Shown in pieces: positions 27,114 to 37,300 of a stretch of DNA of 64,000 nucleotides. Source of the DNA: Gracilibacillus suaedae (lineage in GTDB: Bacteria > Bacillota > Bacilli > Bacillales > Amphibacillaceae); contig NZ_JAGFVL010000048.1 of assembly GCF_017599345.1 (NCBI RefSeq), positions 1 to 64,000 on the forward strand, given 5' to 3'. The position numbers and the translations under genes were made by a program. A model generated the notes under the pieces. That model was given only the letters and a program-made list of their open reading frames with translations. It was not told the DNA's origin and made no database searches. The stretch's first letter is position 1, and each line of letters opens with the position of its first letter.

Positions 27114-27129
27114 ATATTTTAACCTCCTC

Positions 27130-28545
27130 TTACATCATAATTTTTTTAGGGTTTAATCGAATAATATAAATTAAAGGAATCACCGTGGATAGTAAAATTG
27201 TGATAATTCCCACGGCATAAAATAGCAAAATAAAATCTCCTGTTAAGTTCACTTCATAAGCGTCGATTACATCTTCTGTTGTTAGATCTGTTTGCATTTC
27301 TGTGTAATAGATTTCTTCTTCACTTTGATTATTGTCATTATCAATCAAAGAATCAGAAACGGTTTGCGCTAATAGATTTCCAGTAAATAAAGATAGTGTC
27401 ATCCCAATAATGGAAATAATCAATACTTCTGTAATGATTTGCCCTACCACTCGCATGCGCGATTCACCAAGTGATAAGTAAATACCTAACTCGCGCTTCC
27501 GATCTCTAAGGAACAGCAAAACAACTAACCCAATAATAAGAATAGTCGTGATGACGGAAGCGATTAAAACATATTTGGATAAGTTAGACATGGATTCAAT
27601 TGGTGAAGCAATTGAATCATACGAATCACTTGCATGACGAACAATAAATAGGTCTGGTAGTAATGGGCTTACTTCTTCTTCAAAAGCTTCTGCATCCTCT
27701 GGTTCATTTAAGACAAAGAAGGGTACATAATAATCTTCATATTCTGGCATGTCGCCAACCGAGAATTCCATTTCTTGTGAAACAAGTTCATTGGCTACAT
27801 AGATCGTATTTTGAAAATCCATATCCATGTAATCGAATTCTTCAGGATTTTCGGTATCACTATTCACGGTTTTAGGTTCAAAAATACCAATCACTTCTAG
27901 TGGTACGTCTCGAGAATCTAAAACTTCTTCTTCGCCGGATTCACTATATTCATATATTTCGTTCGATAAGGAAAAGGTATCTCCAACCTGAAGATTATTT
28001 AAATCTGCTAGTTTCTTAGAAATAATTGCTACAGGCGTTCCGTTTTCAATTTCTTCATCTGTGAAGACACGTCCATCGACAAGTTCACTTTTACCTTCTT
28101 CAATATCAAGTAGTGGGGCATAATTTACTCCTTTTAGTTGAAATTGAGGCCCCATTCCTTCCATTTCGACTTCTCCTTCTGCTTCTTCCATCATCGGATT
28201 ATAGCTTTCGATTTCCTCAGAAGCTAAGAAGGCTGTTGTATTATAATCATAGTATTTAACATAAGGAAGTTCACCAATTTGATTAATTAAGTCCTCGCCT
28301 AAATTTGGAATCTCTAAATTCATCATTTCTGATTCTTCCATACTATCAAGTGCTTCATAATCTAATTCGAGTGTTGCACCTGTTCCGAGTCGTTCTTTAA
28401 TAGATTCTTCGACATTAGCTGTCGCCTGTGAAATGGAGATGGCTCCTGCTATCACGTTTCCTAAAATAAAAAGGACAGCAAGTAAAATTAGAGATTTTCC
28501 TTTTCTTCTAGTAATACTTAATAAACCACGCTTAAAAAAATTCAT
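27130..28545 (-). CDS. FtsX/MacB-type ABC permease
   Basis: 471 residues. One membrane segment at the N terminus (LILLAVLFILGNVIAGAISI) is followed by a large outer domain (about 40-325) rich in Glu and Asp, including an MEEAEGEVEMEGMG stretch, then three membrane segments. The middle of these is followed by the cytoplasmic LRDRKRELGIYLSLGES, typical of FtsX-domain permeases. The ATG at 28545 follows a GGGGGAACGAA site. It is first in a three-gene operon with the ATPase and the PASTA protein. The strongly acidic outer domain fits a salt-adapted organism. Confidence 0.9.
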   Translation of the reverse strand: MNFFKRGLLSITRRKGKSLILLAVLFILGNVIAGAISISQATANVEESIKERLGTGATLELDYEALDSMEESEMMNLEIPNLGEDLINQIGELPYVKYYDYNTTAFLASEEIESYNPMMEEAEGEVEMEGMGPQFQLKGVNYAPLLDIEEGKSELVDGRVFTDEEIENGTPVAIISKKLADLNNLQVGDTFSLSNEIYEYSESGEEEVLDSRDVPLEVIGIFEPKTVNSDTENPEEFDYMDMDFQNTIYVANELVSQEMEFSVGDMPEYEDYYVPFFVLNEPEDAEAFEEEVSPLLPDLFIVRHASDSYDSIASPIESMSNLSKYVLIASVITTILIIGLVVLLFLRDRKRELGIYLSLGESRMRVVGQIITEVLIISIIGMTLSLFTGNLLAQTVSDSLIDNDNNQSEEEIYYTEMQTDLTTEDVIDAYEVNLTGDFILLFYAVGIITILLSTVIPLIYIIRLNPKKIMM

Positions 28546-28910
28546 TTCGTTCCCCCTGTTCTTGTTTCTTATTTAATGAAATGGTTGAGTCATGATGAAG
28601 ATTTATCTTGGTGATTTTTGCACATAATACCTCCATTAATGTTAGACGAATTCTTACTGTAAAAAGTTTCATATAATAGCAAATTTTTATGTGTTGTTAG
28701 GATAAAAAGAGGAAGGGGATGGCAAAAAACGATACGAAAAACCTACATTTGTGCATTTTTCTACAAATATTTCTATTACTATTCAACTATTCTAGCCTTA
28801 TTCATATTTCAATAGTTAGGTTTCCAATTAATGGAGATGATGGTATACTAAGTTTGTTAAAGGCAATGGAATACTCGTGAGAGACTAGATAATAAAAAGG
28901 TTGAAGGACA
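28546..28910. other. Intergenic region before the VOC gene
   Basis: 365 bases without a convincing gene. The promoter of the ABC operon (minus strand) and that of the VOC/GrpB genes (plus strand) must lie here. The sequence is AT-rich with no repeat that I can match elsewhere. Confidence 0.4.
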
Positions 28911-28982
28911 ATGACATGGAAAGAAGAAATACAAATAGCTAGAAAAATAGTGGTCGCATTTTTGAAGGAGGAATTGAAATGA
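28911..28982 (+). CDS. Possible 23-codon ORF coupled to the VOC gene
   Basis: ATG at 28911 follows a GAAGGA site and encodes a 23-residue amphipathic peptide starting MTWKEEIQIARKIVVAF. Its TGA overlaps the ATG of the next gene (ATGA at 28979), and the next gene's AAGGAGG lies inside it. It may be a translational-coupling leader or the remains of a longer gene. Confidence 0.35.
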   Translation: MTWKEEIQIARKIVVAFLKEELK

Positions 28983-29341
28983 TTCTAGGATTACATCATG
29001 CACAAATTACGATTCCAAAAGGTGCAGAAGAAGAAGGGAAAAACTTTTATTGTAGTGTACTAGGTTTACCTGAAGTTGAAAAGCCTGATGCCTTAAAAGG
29101 CCGTGGAGGATTCTGGTTAAAAGTTGGTGATAGGGATGTACATGTAGGAACGGAAGATGGTGTGGACAGAACTAAAACCAAAGCACATTTAGCTTACCAA
29201 GTGGAAGATATTGATTATTGGCGAGAGGTTTTGGAACAGCATCATATTGAAATATTTGATTCCGTACCAATTCCAAATTTCAAACGTTTTGAATTTAGAG
29301 ATCCCTTTGGTAATCGGGTAGAAATGATACAAGAATCATAA
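28979..29341 (+). CDS. VOC (glyoxalase-like) family protein
   Basis: 120 residues forming one vicinal-oxygen-chelate module pair: GLHHAQITIPKGAEEEGKNF, then a central HLAYQVEDIDYW and C-terminal FEFRDPFGNRVEMIQ with the metal-ligand glutamate. It could be a glyoxalase, dioxygenase or fosfomycin-type enzyme; the short length and lack of special motifs leave the substrate open. AAGGAGG precedes the ATG. Confidence 0.87.
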   Translation: MILGLHHAQITIPKGAEEEGKNFYCSVLGLPEVEKPDALKGRGGFWLKVGDRDVHVGTEDGVDRTKTKAHLAYQVEDIDYWREVLEQHHIEIFDSVPIPNFKRFEFRDPFGNRVEMIQES

Positions 29342-29370
29342 TGTGAATGTGTTTTTTAGAGGAGAAAGAA

Positions 29371-29886
29371 ATGACAAAACCAACTGTTATTATTAGTGAT
29401 TATAACGCTAAATGGGCAGAAAAGTTTACTAAAGAGAGAAATAGAATTATAGATGTCTTAGGTGATAAAGTTGTTGCAATTGAGCACATAGGAAGCACTT
29501 CTGTAAAAGGATTAGCAGCAAAACCAATCATCGACATTCTAGTAGGTATACAAAACTTAGATGAAGTAGATCAATTGGTGAATCCTTTGAAGGAAATTGA
29601 GTATGAGTATGTTCTTAAACCAGAGCTTAAAGATAGAAAATTTTTTAGAAAGGGCGAGTGGGGAAAGGGCACTTCCCATTTACATGTCTGTGAATATGAT
29701 AGTAGGGAATGGATTGAAAAGCTATTATTCCGAGATTATCTTAGATTACACCCGGAAGCAGTTCAAGAATATGAGGTCTTAAAGAAAAGTCTTGCTTTGG
29801 AATATAAGTATGATCGACAAACATATACAAGCCAAAAAGAACCTTTTATTAAAAATATTGTGGAAAGAGCAAAAAAGGAGAAATAA
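29371..29886 (+). CDS. GrpB-family (UPF0157) nucleotidyltransferase-fold protein
   Basis: 171 residues with the UPF0157 signatures IEHIGSTSVKGLAAKPIIDILVG and HLHVCEYDSREW...LLFRDYLR. The fold resembles minimal nucleotidyltransferases (GS...D-x-D); the activity is poorly defined. The ATG at 29371 follows AGAGGAG; the open frame eight codons further up has no such site. It is 30 bases after the VOC gene and probably co-transcribed. Confidence 0.88.
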   Translation: MTKPTVIISDYNAKWAEKFTKERNRIIDVLGDKVVAIEHIGSTSVKGLAAKPIIDILVGIQNLDEVDQLVNPLKEIEYEYVLKPELKDRKFFRKGEWGKGTSHLHVCEYDSREWIEKLLFRDYLRLHPEAVQEYEVLKKSLALEYKYDRQTYTSQKEPFIKNIVERAKKEK

Positions 29887-29999
29887 TGCTTCCGCGAGCA
29901 GGAATCATTGGAGGGAGATACGGTTATTGTTCCTGGAGAATTTTAATTGTATCACATAGATAATATTTTATAAGATTTTTCAGAAGTGGAGTGCATTTG

Positions 30000-30620
30000 A
30001 TGGTAAAATACGTTATTTTTGATTTTGATGGGACGCTAGCCGATTCCCGAAGAGCACTTTTGAAAAGTTGGAATACGCTAGCAAAGCAGTATTATTTTAG
30101 AGAAATAAACTTAAATGAAATGGAAAAAATGAAGAAGCTGTCTATCAAGGAAAGAGGTAGGTATTTGCAGTTTCCGATGTTTAAAATGCCAATCGTGTTG
30201 CCTAAGTTTTATCAATTATATCGAGAATCCATAAATGAAGTGAAGCTATTTGAAGGTATTGCTGAAATGTTAGCTGAACTAGAGAGGAAAGGCTATAAGG
30301 CTATTATTATATCATCTAATTCAAAAGAAAATATTATGACATTTTTAAAAAGTAACAAGTTAACGAGTATAACAAACGTTATCTGTTCAAGCAGCATATT
30401 TGGGAAAGATAAGTTAATCCACAGATTTCTAAGGGGAAATAACTTGGAGCCAGCAGAAGTAATTTATGTAGGAGACGAAAAACGAGATATTCTTGCTTGT
30501 AAAAAAACTGGTGTTAAAATAATTTGGGTTAGCTGGGGATATGACACTTTTGAAGTGGTGAAAAAAATGAAACCTGATTTTCGCGTAAACACTCCAGCTG
30601 AGATATTGAAAGTGATTTAA
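30000..30620 (+). CDS. HAD-superfamily hydrolase
   Basis: 206 residues of the phosphoglycolate-phosphatase-like HAD group. Motif I is VIFDFDGTLADS (nucleophile Asp), motif II SSNSKENI, and motif IV YVGDEKRDILACKKTGVK. A helical cap sits between motifs I and II. The ATG at 30000 follows GTGGAG. The substrate is unknown. Confidence 0.88.
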   Translation: MVKYVIFDFDGTLADSRRALLKSWNTLAKQYYFREINLNEMEKMKKLSIKERGRYLQFPMFKMPIVLPKFYQLYRESINEVKLFEGIAEMLAELERKGYKAIIISSNSKENIMTFLKSNKLTSITNVICSSSIFGKDKLIHRFLRGNNLEPAEVIYVGDEKRDILACKKTGVKIIWVSWGYDTFEVVKKMKPDFRVNTPAEILKVI

Positions 30621-30786
30621 AAAGAAAAGCAGTTATAAATCAATATAAATACTCCTATGTTGAAGTACTCCGTGCAAGTCGATGTTGATTCTAGGATGTG
30701 ATAAAAAGAAAGGGAATTATTCTAGCGATTCTATTTCCCGGAGAAAATAAGTAAGTAGCCTACAATCAAACCAAACACCATTTCTC

Positions 30787-30815
30787 TTCACAACAGAACA
30801 TTCGTTTGCTATAAT
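30787..30815 (+). promoter_or_regulatory. addBA promoter with a LexA-like box
   Basis: TTCACA (30787-30792), a 17-base spacer and TATAAT (30810-30815) form a good sigma-A promoter. Between them GAAC-ATTC-GTTT (30796-30807) differs by one base from the Gram-positive LexA box GAAC-N4-GTTC, so SOS control of this repair operon is plausible. Confidence 0.6.
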
Positions 30816-30859
30816 CTATGGTAAAATAGACGTGAAGATCGAGAAAGTAGGTGTTCTCT

Positions 30860-33800
30860 TTGTTGCGATTTTTAATTGGAAGTGCAACGGTGAATAAAAG
30901 CGAGCAATGCTTGCAAGAAATAAGACAAGAACTCAAGCTAAATCCTCAAGGATCCCCGATTATCTATTTAGTTCCAGATCAAATGACCTTCCAACAGGAA
31001 TATGCGTTATTAAATGATCCTGATATAAATGGCTCGATTCGTGGACAAGTCTATAGTTTTTCACGGTTAGCGTGGCGCGTTATGCAGCTGACTGGTGGAG
31101 CAACAAAGAAATACATTACATCAACGGGGATGCAGATGATGCTTCGTAAAATTGTCGAGGAGCGGACTGATGAATGGAAAGTATTCCAGAAGGCGATTGA
31201 AAAGCAAGGTTTTATTGAACAACTGGAGGACATGATCACCGAATTCAAACGCTATTGTGTTACACCAGAATTGATCAATGAGCAGTTACAAGAAATGAAT
31301 CGATTCCAGCACAAGACAATTGGAGAAACAGCGTTACAACATAAATTAGATGATTTAGTTTATATTTATCAGCAATTGACTACAGCTTTACAAGGTCACT
31401 ACATGGATAGTGAGGATCAGTTACAGCAGTTAGTAGAAAAACTAGAAATGACTAACTTTTTAGAAGGCGCATCCGTTTACATAGATGGCTTTCACCAATT
31501 TACGCCACAAGAATTATTAGTGATAGAAGCAATGCTCAAAAAGTGCGAAAATGTCACAGTGACGTTAACGGTTGAGGATGTACATGATCCTGAGGTAGTA
31601 CCGTTAGACCTTTTCTATCAAACAAAGGAAACCTATCATCAATTAGAGCAATTAGCAGAACAAACGATGGTGGAAACAGAAGTCATTCCTTTAACAACAG
31701 ATGAAAATGCAACAGCACCATTTATTCATTTAGATCGTTATTTTGATAGTCGTCCTGTTCAGAGTTATTCGGAACAAGCACCCGTTCGGATCGCGGAAGC
31801 GGTGCATCCGCGTGCTGAGGTTGAAGGAACAGCACAGGAAATTGTTCGGTTAGTACGGGATGAAGGGTATCGTTATCGTGATCTTGCTATTCTGATTCGC
31901 GAACCAGATGTTTATCATGATCTCATTACTACTGTTTTTGATGATTATCAGATTCCGATATTTGTTGATGAAAAAAGAACGATGCTCAACCATCCGTTAA
32001 TTGAAACGATCAGATCATTGCTCGATGTCATTGAAGGAAACTGGCGATATGATGCAGTCTTTCGCTTGCTAAAAGCAGGGTTTATTCCGAAAGGAGAAGG
32101 TAAGCATCGCTTAGATCAAGAGGCAATTGATGAGTTAGAAAATTATGTGTTGGAGTATGGCGTACGAGGCAGAAACAGATGGTTAAGTGATAAGCCTTGG
32201 ATATTCCAACGTTTTAAAGGTTTTGATCAATCAGCACAAACAGACCGTGAACGCTCAACACAAGAACGTATTAATGCTTATCGGGAAAGAGTAACAGCAG
32301 CACTTGCGGACATTGATCAGCTACTACGGGAATTACCAACGATTAAAGAAAAGGCAATTGCCCTATTTGAATGGTTGGAAACAATTGGAGCACCTGGACG
32401 ATTGGAGAACATGCGTGACCAATATGATGAAGAAGGAAGAGTCGAAAAAGGACGTGAGCAAGACCAGGTGTGGGATGCGGTCATTCAATTGTTAGAAGAG
32501 ATTACGGAAGTTGCTGGTGAAGAAAAGATGGACTTGCAGACATTCCGTAATGTGTTAGAGTCCGGCTTTGATTCACTAAAATTTTCCCACGTGCCACCGA
32601 GTATTGATCATGTTGTGGTAGGTTCAATTGACCGTTCGCGTATGCATGGCATTAAGGTTGCTTTTTTGTTAGGAGTGAATGAAGGGACCTGGCCGATGAA
32701 ACCTGGTGGGGATGGTTTAATTTCAGAAGAAGAACGTGCTCTACTACAAACACATGGCTTACAATTAGCAGAGGGAAGTAAACGTCAATTATTAGATGAT
32801 TGGTTTTATGTTTACTTAGCGTTTACGCTGCCGTCTGATTATTTATGGGTGAGTTATCCAATAAGTAATGAGGAAGGAAAACAAAAAGTCGCTTCTCCAT
32901 TAATCAAAAGACTGGAGGAAATTTTTCCGATCCAAAAAGAGCATTTGTTTTTACAAGACCCAGAAGAGATGACAGAAGCAAGTCGTTTTGTAACAACACC
33001 AAATAAAACAAGAGGTGCATTAACTGCACAACTGGCAAGAAAGTTAAGAGGCTATCCAATCGACGATATCTGGGATTATGTCTTAAACTGGTTTATTGAA
33101 AAATCCGATCAACCATCGATTAATCAACGTGTATTAAAAAGTCTTTTTTACCAAAATAAGCCGACAGATTTAGCAGAAGACACGGTCGATACGTTATACC
33201 AGAAAGAAATCAATGCAAGTGTGTCAAGGCTCGAAATGTATCACCGCTGTTCGTATCAGCATTTTGCCAAATATAGCTTAGGCCTTAAGGAACGACCAAC
33301 TTATAAGCTCGATGCACCAGATATCGGTCAACTCTTTCATGAAGCCTTAAAGCAGATCACCGAATGGGTTCAAAAAGAAGGGCTTGGTTTTTCTGACATA
33401 TATGATCAAGAAGCGAAGAAATATGCCCATCGTGCTGTTGGAAAGTTAGCACCAGTATTACAGCATCAGATTTTACACAGTTCGAATCGTTATCAATACA
33501 TTCAACGTAAATTGGAAAATGTCATCGCGAGGGCGATGTATGTGTTAAGTGAACAAGCAAGAAAAACAAACTTTTCGCCTGTCGGTTTAGAAGTCGGATT
33601 TGGTTACCCAGATCAATTAGAACCATTGACCGTCAACCTGCCAAATGATTATACGTTAATGTTAAGAGGCAGAATTGACCGTGTTGACCAAGCAATGGAG
33701 AACGAGCAATTATATTTGCGAATTATTGATTATAAATCCAGTTCAAAAGGATTGAATTTAACCGAAGTATATTATGGACTAGCACTACAAATGTTAGCTT

Positions 33801-34333
33801 ATCTGGATGTTGTCCTGAAAAATGCAGAAAATTGGCTAGGGCAAAAGGCATTACCAGCTGGTGTGCTCTATTTCCACGTCCATAATCCAATGATCTCAGC
33901 TAGTGATTTTCTTACCGAAGACAAAATTGAACAGGAAATATTTAAAAAGTTCAAAATGAAAGGACTTTTAGTTGATCAGGAAGATGTTGTGCGCATGATG
34001 GATACATCACTGGAATCAGGAAGAAGTAATATCATTCCAGCAGGATTTAGTAAAAGTGGTTCTTTCTATAAAGGTTCTGATGTAGCAGAACGGGAAATTT
34101 TTGACCAGCTGCAAAGCTATATCCATCAATTAATGGAAAACGCAGGACTAGCAATTACGGAAGGAAAAGTCGATCTCAACCCATATCAGCAACAACAATT
34201 AACAGCTTGTACTTTCTGTGAATTCCGTTCGGTCTGTCAATTTGATCCGACATTGGCAGAGAATAATTATCGCAGGCTCAAAGAGATGAAAGATGAAGAA
34301 GTAATTGAAGCAATCAAGCGGGGTGAAGGATAA
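30860..34333 (+). CDS. addB: ATP-dependent helicase/nuclease subunit B (AddB)
   Basis: About 1157 residues. With AddA it forms the AddAB enzyme that resects double-strand breaks up to Chi for RecA loading. Conserved blocks: PIIYLVPDQMTFQQEYALL, GQVYSFSRLAWRVMQ, the nuclease centre IIDYKSS, and the four iron-sulphur cysteines (one in YHRCSYQHF, three in CTFCEFRSVC). The N-terminal Walker A that other AddB proteins carry (G-x4-GKT/S) reads GSATVNKS here, so the last glycine is lost. The start is probably TTG 30860, spaced from AGGTG; a GTG at 30851 overlaps the site. Its TAA overlaps the addA ATG by one base. Confidence 0.95.
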   Translation: MLRFLIGSATVNKSEQCLQEIRQELKLNPQGSPIIYLVPDQMTFQQEYALLNDPDINGSIRGQVYSFSRLAWRVMQLTGGATKKYITSTGMQMMLRKIVEERTDEWKVFQKAIEKQGFIEQLEDMITEFKRYCVTPELINEQLQEMNRFQHKTIGETALQHKLDDLVYIYQQLTTALQGHYMDSEDQLQQLVEKLEMTNFLEGASVYIDGFHQFTPQELLVIEAMLKKCENVTVTLTVEDVHDPEVVPLDLFYQTKETYHQLEQLAEQTMVETEVIPLTTDENATAPFIHLDRYFDSRPVQSYSEQAPVRIAEAVHPRAEVEGTAQEIVRLVRDEGYRYRDLAILIREPDVYHDLITTVFDDYQIPIFVDEKRTMLNHPLIETIRSLLDVIEGNWRYDAVFRLLKAGFIPKGEGKHRLDQEAIDELENYVLEYGVRGRNRWLSDKPWIFQRFKGFDQSAQTDRERSTQERINAYRERVTAALADIDQLLRELPTIKEKAIALFEWLETIGAPGRLENMRDQYDEEGRVEKGREQDQVWDAVIQLLEEITEVAGEEKMDLQTFRNVLESGFDSLKFSHVPPSIDHVVVGSIDRSRMHGIKVAFLLGVNEGTWPMKPGGDGLISEEERALLQTHGLQLAEGSKRQLLDDWFYVYLAFTLPSDYLWVSYPISNEEGKQKVASPLIKRLEEIFPIQKEHLFLQDPEEMTEASRFVTTPNKTRGALTAQLARKLRGYPIDDIWDYVLNWFIEKSDQPSINQRVLKSLFYQNKPTDLAEDTVDTLYQKEINASVSRLEMYHRCSYQHFAKYSLGLKERPTYKLDAPDIGQLFHEALKQITEWVQKEGLGFSDIYDQEAKKYAHRAVGKLAPVLQHQILHSSNRYQYIQRKLENVIARAMYVLSEQARKTNFSPVGLEVGFGYPDQLEPLTVNLPNDYTLMLRGRIDRVDQAMENEQLYLRIIDYKSSSKGLNLTEVYYGLALQMLAYLDVVLKNAENWLGQKALPAGVLYFHVHNPMISASDFLTEDKIEQEIFKKFKMKGLLVDQEDVVRMMDTSLESGRSNIIPAGFSKSGSFYKGSDVAEREIFDQLQSYIHQLMENAGLAITEGKVDLNPYQQQQLTACTFCEFRSVCQFDPTLAENNYRRLKEMKDEEVIEAIKRGEG

Positions 34334-37300
34334 TGCCGCAATGGACCAAAGAACAGGAAGAAGCGATCTATCAATCAGGGAAAAATATTCTGGTAGCAGC
34401 TGCCGCGGGATCAGGGAAAACGGCTGTACTTGTAGAACGAATCATTCAAAAATTATTAAATAAAGAACAGCCAGTCGATATCGATACCTTGCTTGTCGTA
34501 ACCTTTACCAATGCAGCGGCACAGGAAATGCGAAATCGGATTGGAGAAGCTATCGAGTCGGCTCTAGAGAATAATCCGACTTCTAATCATTTGAAAAAAC
34601 AATTGTCATTATTACAGCATGCCGCAATTTCCACTCTCCATGCTTTTTGTATGGAGCTGGTGCGAAAGTATGCTTATCAAATTGACATTGATCCAAATTT
34701 CCGCATCGCAGACAGCATCGAAGCAGATTTAATTCGGCAAGATGTATTAGAGCAACTGTTTGAAGCATGGTACGGAGAGGCAGATGAAGCAGAGCAGGAA
34801 GCTTTTTTTGCTGTTGTGGATCGTTTCAGTAATGATCGAAATGATTTAGAAGTGGAATCGTTAATTTTAAAAATGTATGAATTCGCCATCCAGCACCCGA
34901 ATCCGGATTACTGGTTGGATCAAATGGCGACCATTTATCAGGTAAATGATGAAATGACAGAGGCGGAGATTCCTTGGTTACAGTTATTGAAGCAAGAAGT
35001 AATCGATCAACTGGACGTAATGGAAGCATTGGCGGAACAAGCGCTTGATATTACCAGGGAAAGCGATGGACCTTACCATTATGCAGAAGCAATTGACGCC
35101 GACAAGGAAATGATCCAGCACGCTAAAGGTGCGATTAATATATCATGGGAAGAAGCACGTACCATATTTGCTGGCGGGAAATTTAAAGCATTATCTCGTA
35201 AAAAAGTGGAATGTGGAGAAGACAAAAAAGATAAGGTGAAAGCAATTCGTGATCAAATCAAAAAAAGGTGGGGCAATATTGCCAAAGATTGGTTCACAAG
35301 AAGTTTAGTGGATCATCTTCGCGATATGCAGGAACTACACCCAACTATCGTCCAATTAACGAAAATGATTAAACAGTTTAAGGCTGGCTATCAAGAAGCA
35401 AAGAAAGAAAAAGGACTTGTCGATTTTGCTGATTTAGAGCATTTTGCTTTAGATATTTTATTAGAAGACAAAGAAAGTAACTCACCATCGTCTGTTGCAT
35501 TAGACTTGCAACGGAAGTTTACAGAGGTAATGGTCGATGAATACCAGGATACCAATATTGTGCAGGAAACAATCTTGTCGCTAGTATCCAATCAAGAGGA
35601 TGGCGGCAACATGTTTATGGTTGGTGATGTCAAACAAAGTATTTATCGCTTTAGACATGCCGAACCAACCCTTTTTATTGATAAATACAAACGATTTGCG
35701 ACAGATGAGGATCCTGGATATCGAATTGATCTAGCACGAAATTTCCGTAGTCGAGAACAAGTATTAACGGCAGCAAATTATATTTTTAGACAGTTATTTG
35801 ATCAAAAAGTCGGAGATATTGACTATGACGAGGATGCTGAATTAATTTATGGTAACAAAGATTATGAAAATGTTCCTTTTCCAGATATTGATACCGAATT
35901 GCTTATCATTGATCAGGAATCCAATGACAATGATCGATCTGATGAAGATATTGAGAATGAAGAAGACTTAGAAAAGGCTCAACTGGAAGCACGGGCTTAC
36001 GCTGCAAAGATTAAACAATGGATTGGTGCAAATGGTGATGCGCCGACAGAAATTATGGATAAAGGTACTGGTCAGCCACGAAACGTAGCATACCGTGATA
36101 TTGTTATTTTATTACGCTCTATGACATGGGCACCAACGATTATGGAAGAATTTAAGAAACAGGGAATCCCTGTTTATGCTGAGCTTTCAACAGGATATCT
36201 TGAAGCAATCGAAATTCAAGTGATGATTAGCTTACTAAAGGTGATTGATAACCCAAGACAGGATATTCCACTTGCGTCTGTATTGAAATCACCAATGGTC
36301 GGGCTGGATGAAGATCAACTGGCGAAAATCCGTCTAGCTAAAAAAGGCGCAACTTACTACGAAGCACTTAAAGAATACGTTAAAACAACGAATAATGAGA
36401 CAATTGAGCATTTTATGGAACAGTTGAACCAGTGGCGCAAAGAAGCACGACAAGGAGCGTTGTCGCATTTAATCTGGGACATTTTTCAGGAAACAGGTTA
36501 TTATGATTTTGTTGGTGGCATTCCTGGAGGACGCCAACGCCAAGCAAATTTACGCGCCTTATATGACCGTGCTAAAAGTTATGAATCTACATCTTTCCGC
36601 GGATTATTTCGTTTCTTACGTTTTATCGAACGAATGGAAGAGAAAGGTGATGATTTAGGAGCGGCGAAAGCATTAGGAGAACAGGAAGATGTTGTCCGGA
36701 TTATGACGATTCACAAGAGTAAAGGATTGGAATTCCCGTTAGTAATAGTCGGTGCAATGGATAAGCAATTTAATCAACAAGATTTACGTGCAAAATATTT
36801 GTTACACAAAGAATTAGGTTTTGCAACGAAATATATTGATCCTGTCAAGCGGATTATGTATCCGACATTAATCTATCATGGTATAAAGAAACAAATGCAA
36901 CGAGAAATGCTAGCCGAGGAAATGCGCGTACTTTATGTTGCGTTAACACGTGCGAAAGAAAAAGTGGTGATGGTCGGCACGGTGGGATCATTAGCGAAGA
37001 AGAAAAAGAAATGGACAAATATTATCGCACACCAAGACTGGGTTCTTCCATCTTATTATCGTTTAGAATCGTTATCTTACCTAGACTGGGTAGGTGCCAG
37101 TTTAGTCCGTCATCAAAAAGGTGAGATATTAAGAGACGATGATCAACCGTTAAACATCCCAGAGGAAATAACGGAGGATGTTTCGGTCTGGAGGGTGGAT
37201 CGTGTCCATCAAAGTGAATACCAGGACATTGATGAAACAAACCGTGAACAGATCGAAGCATTAGAAACAGCCATTCACGGGTGGGAAGGTTTAGCACTTG

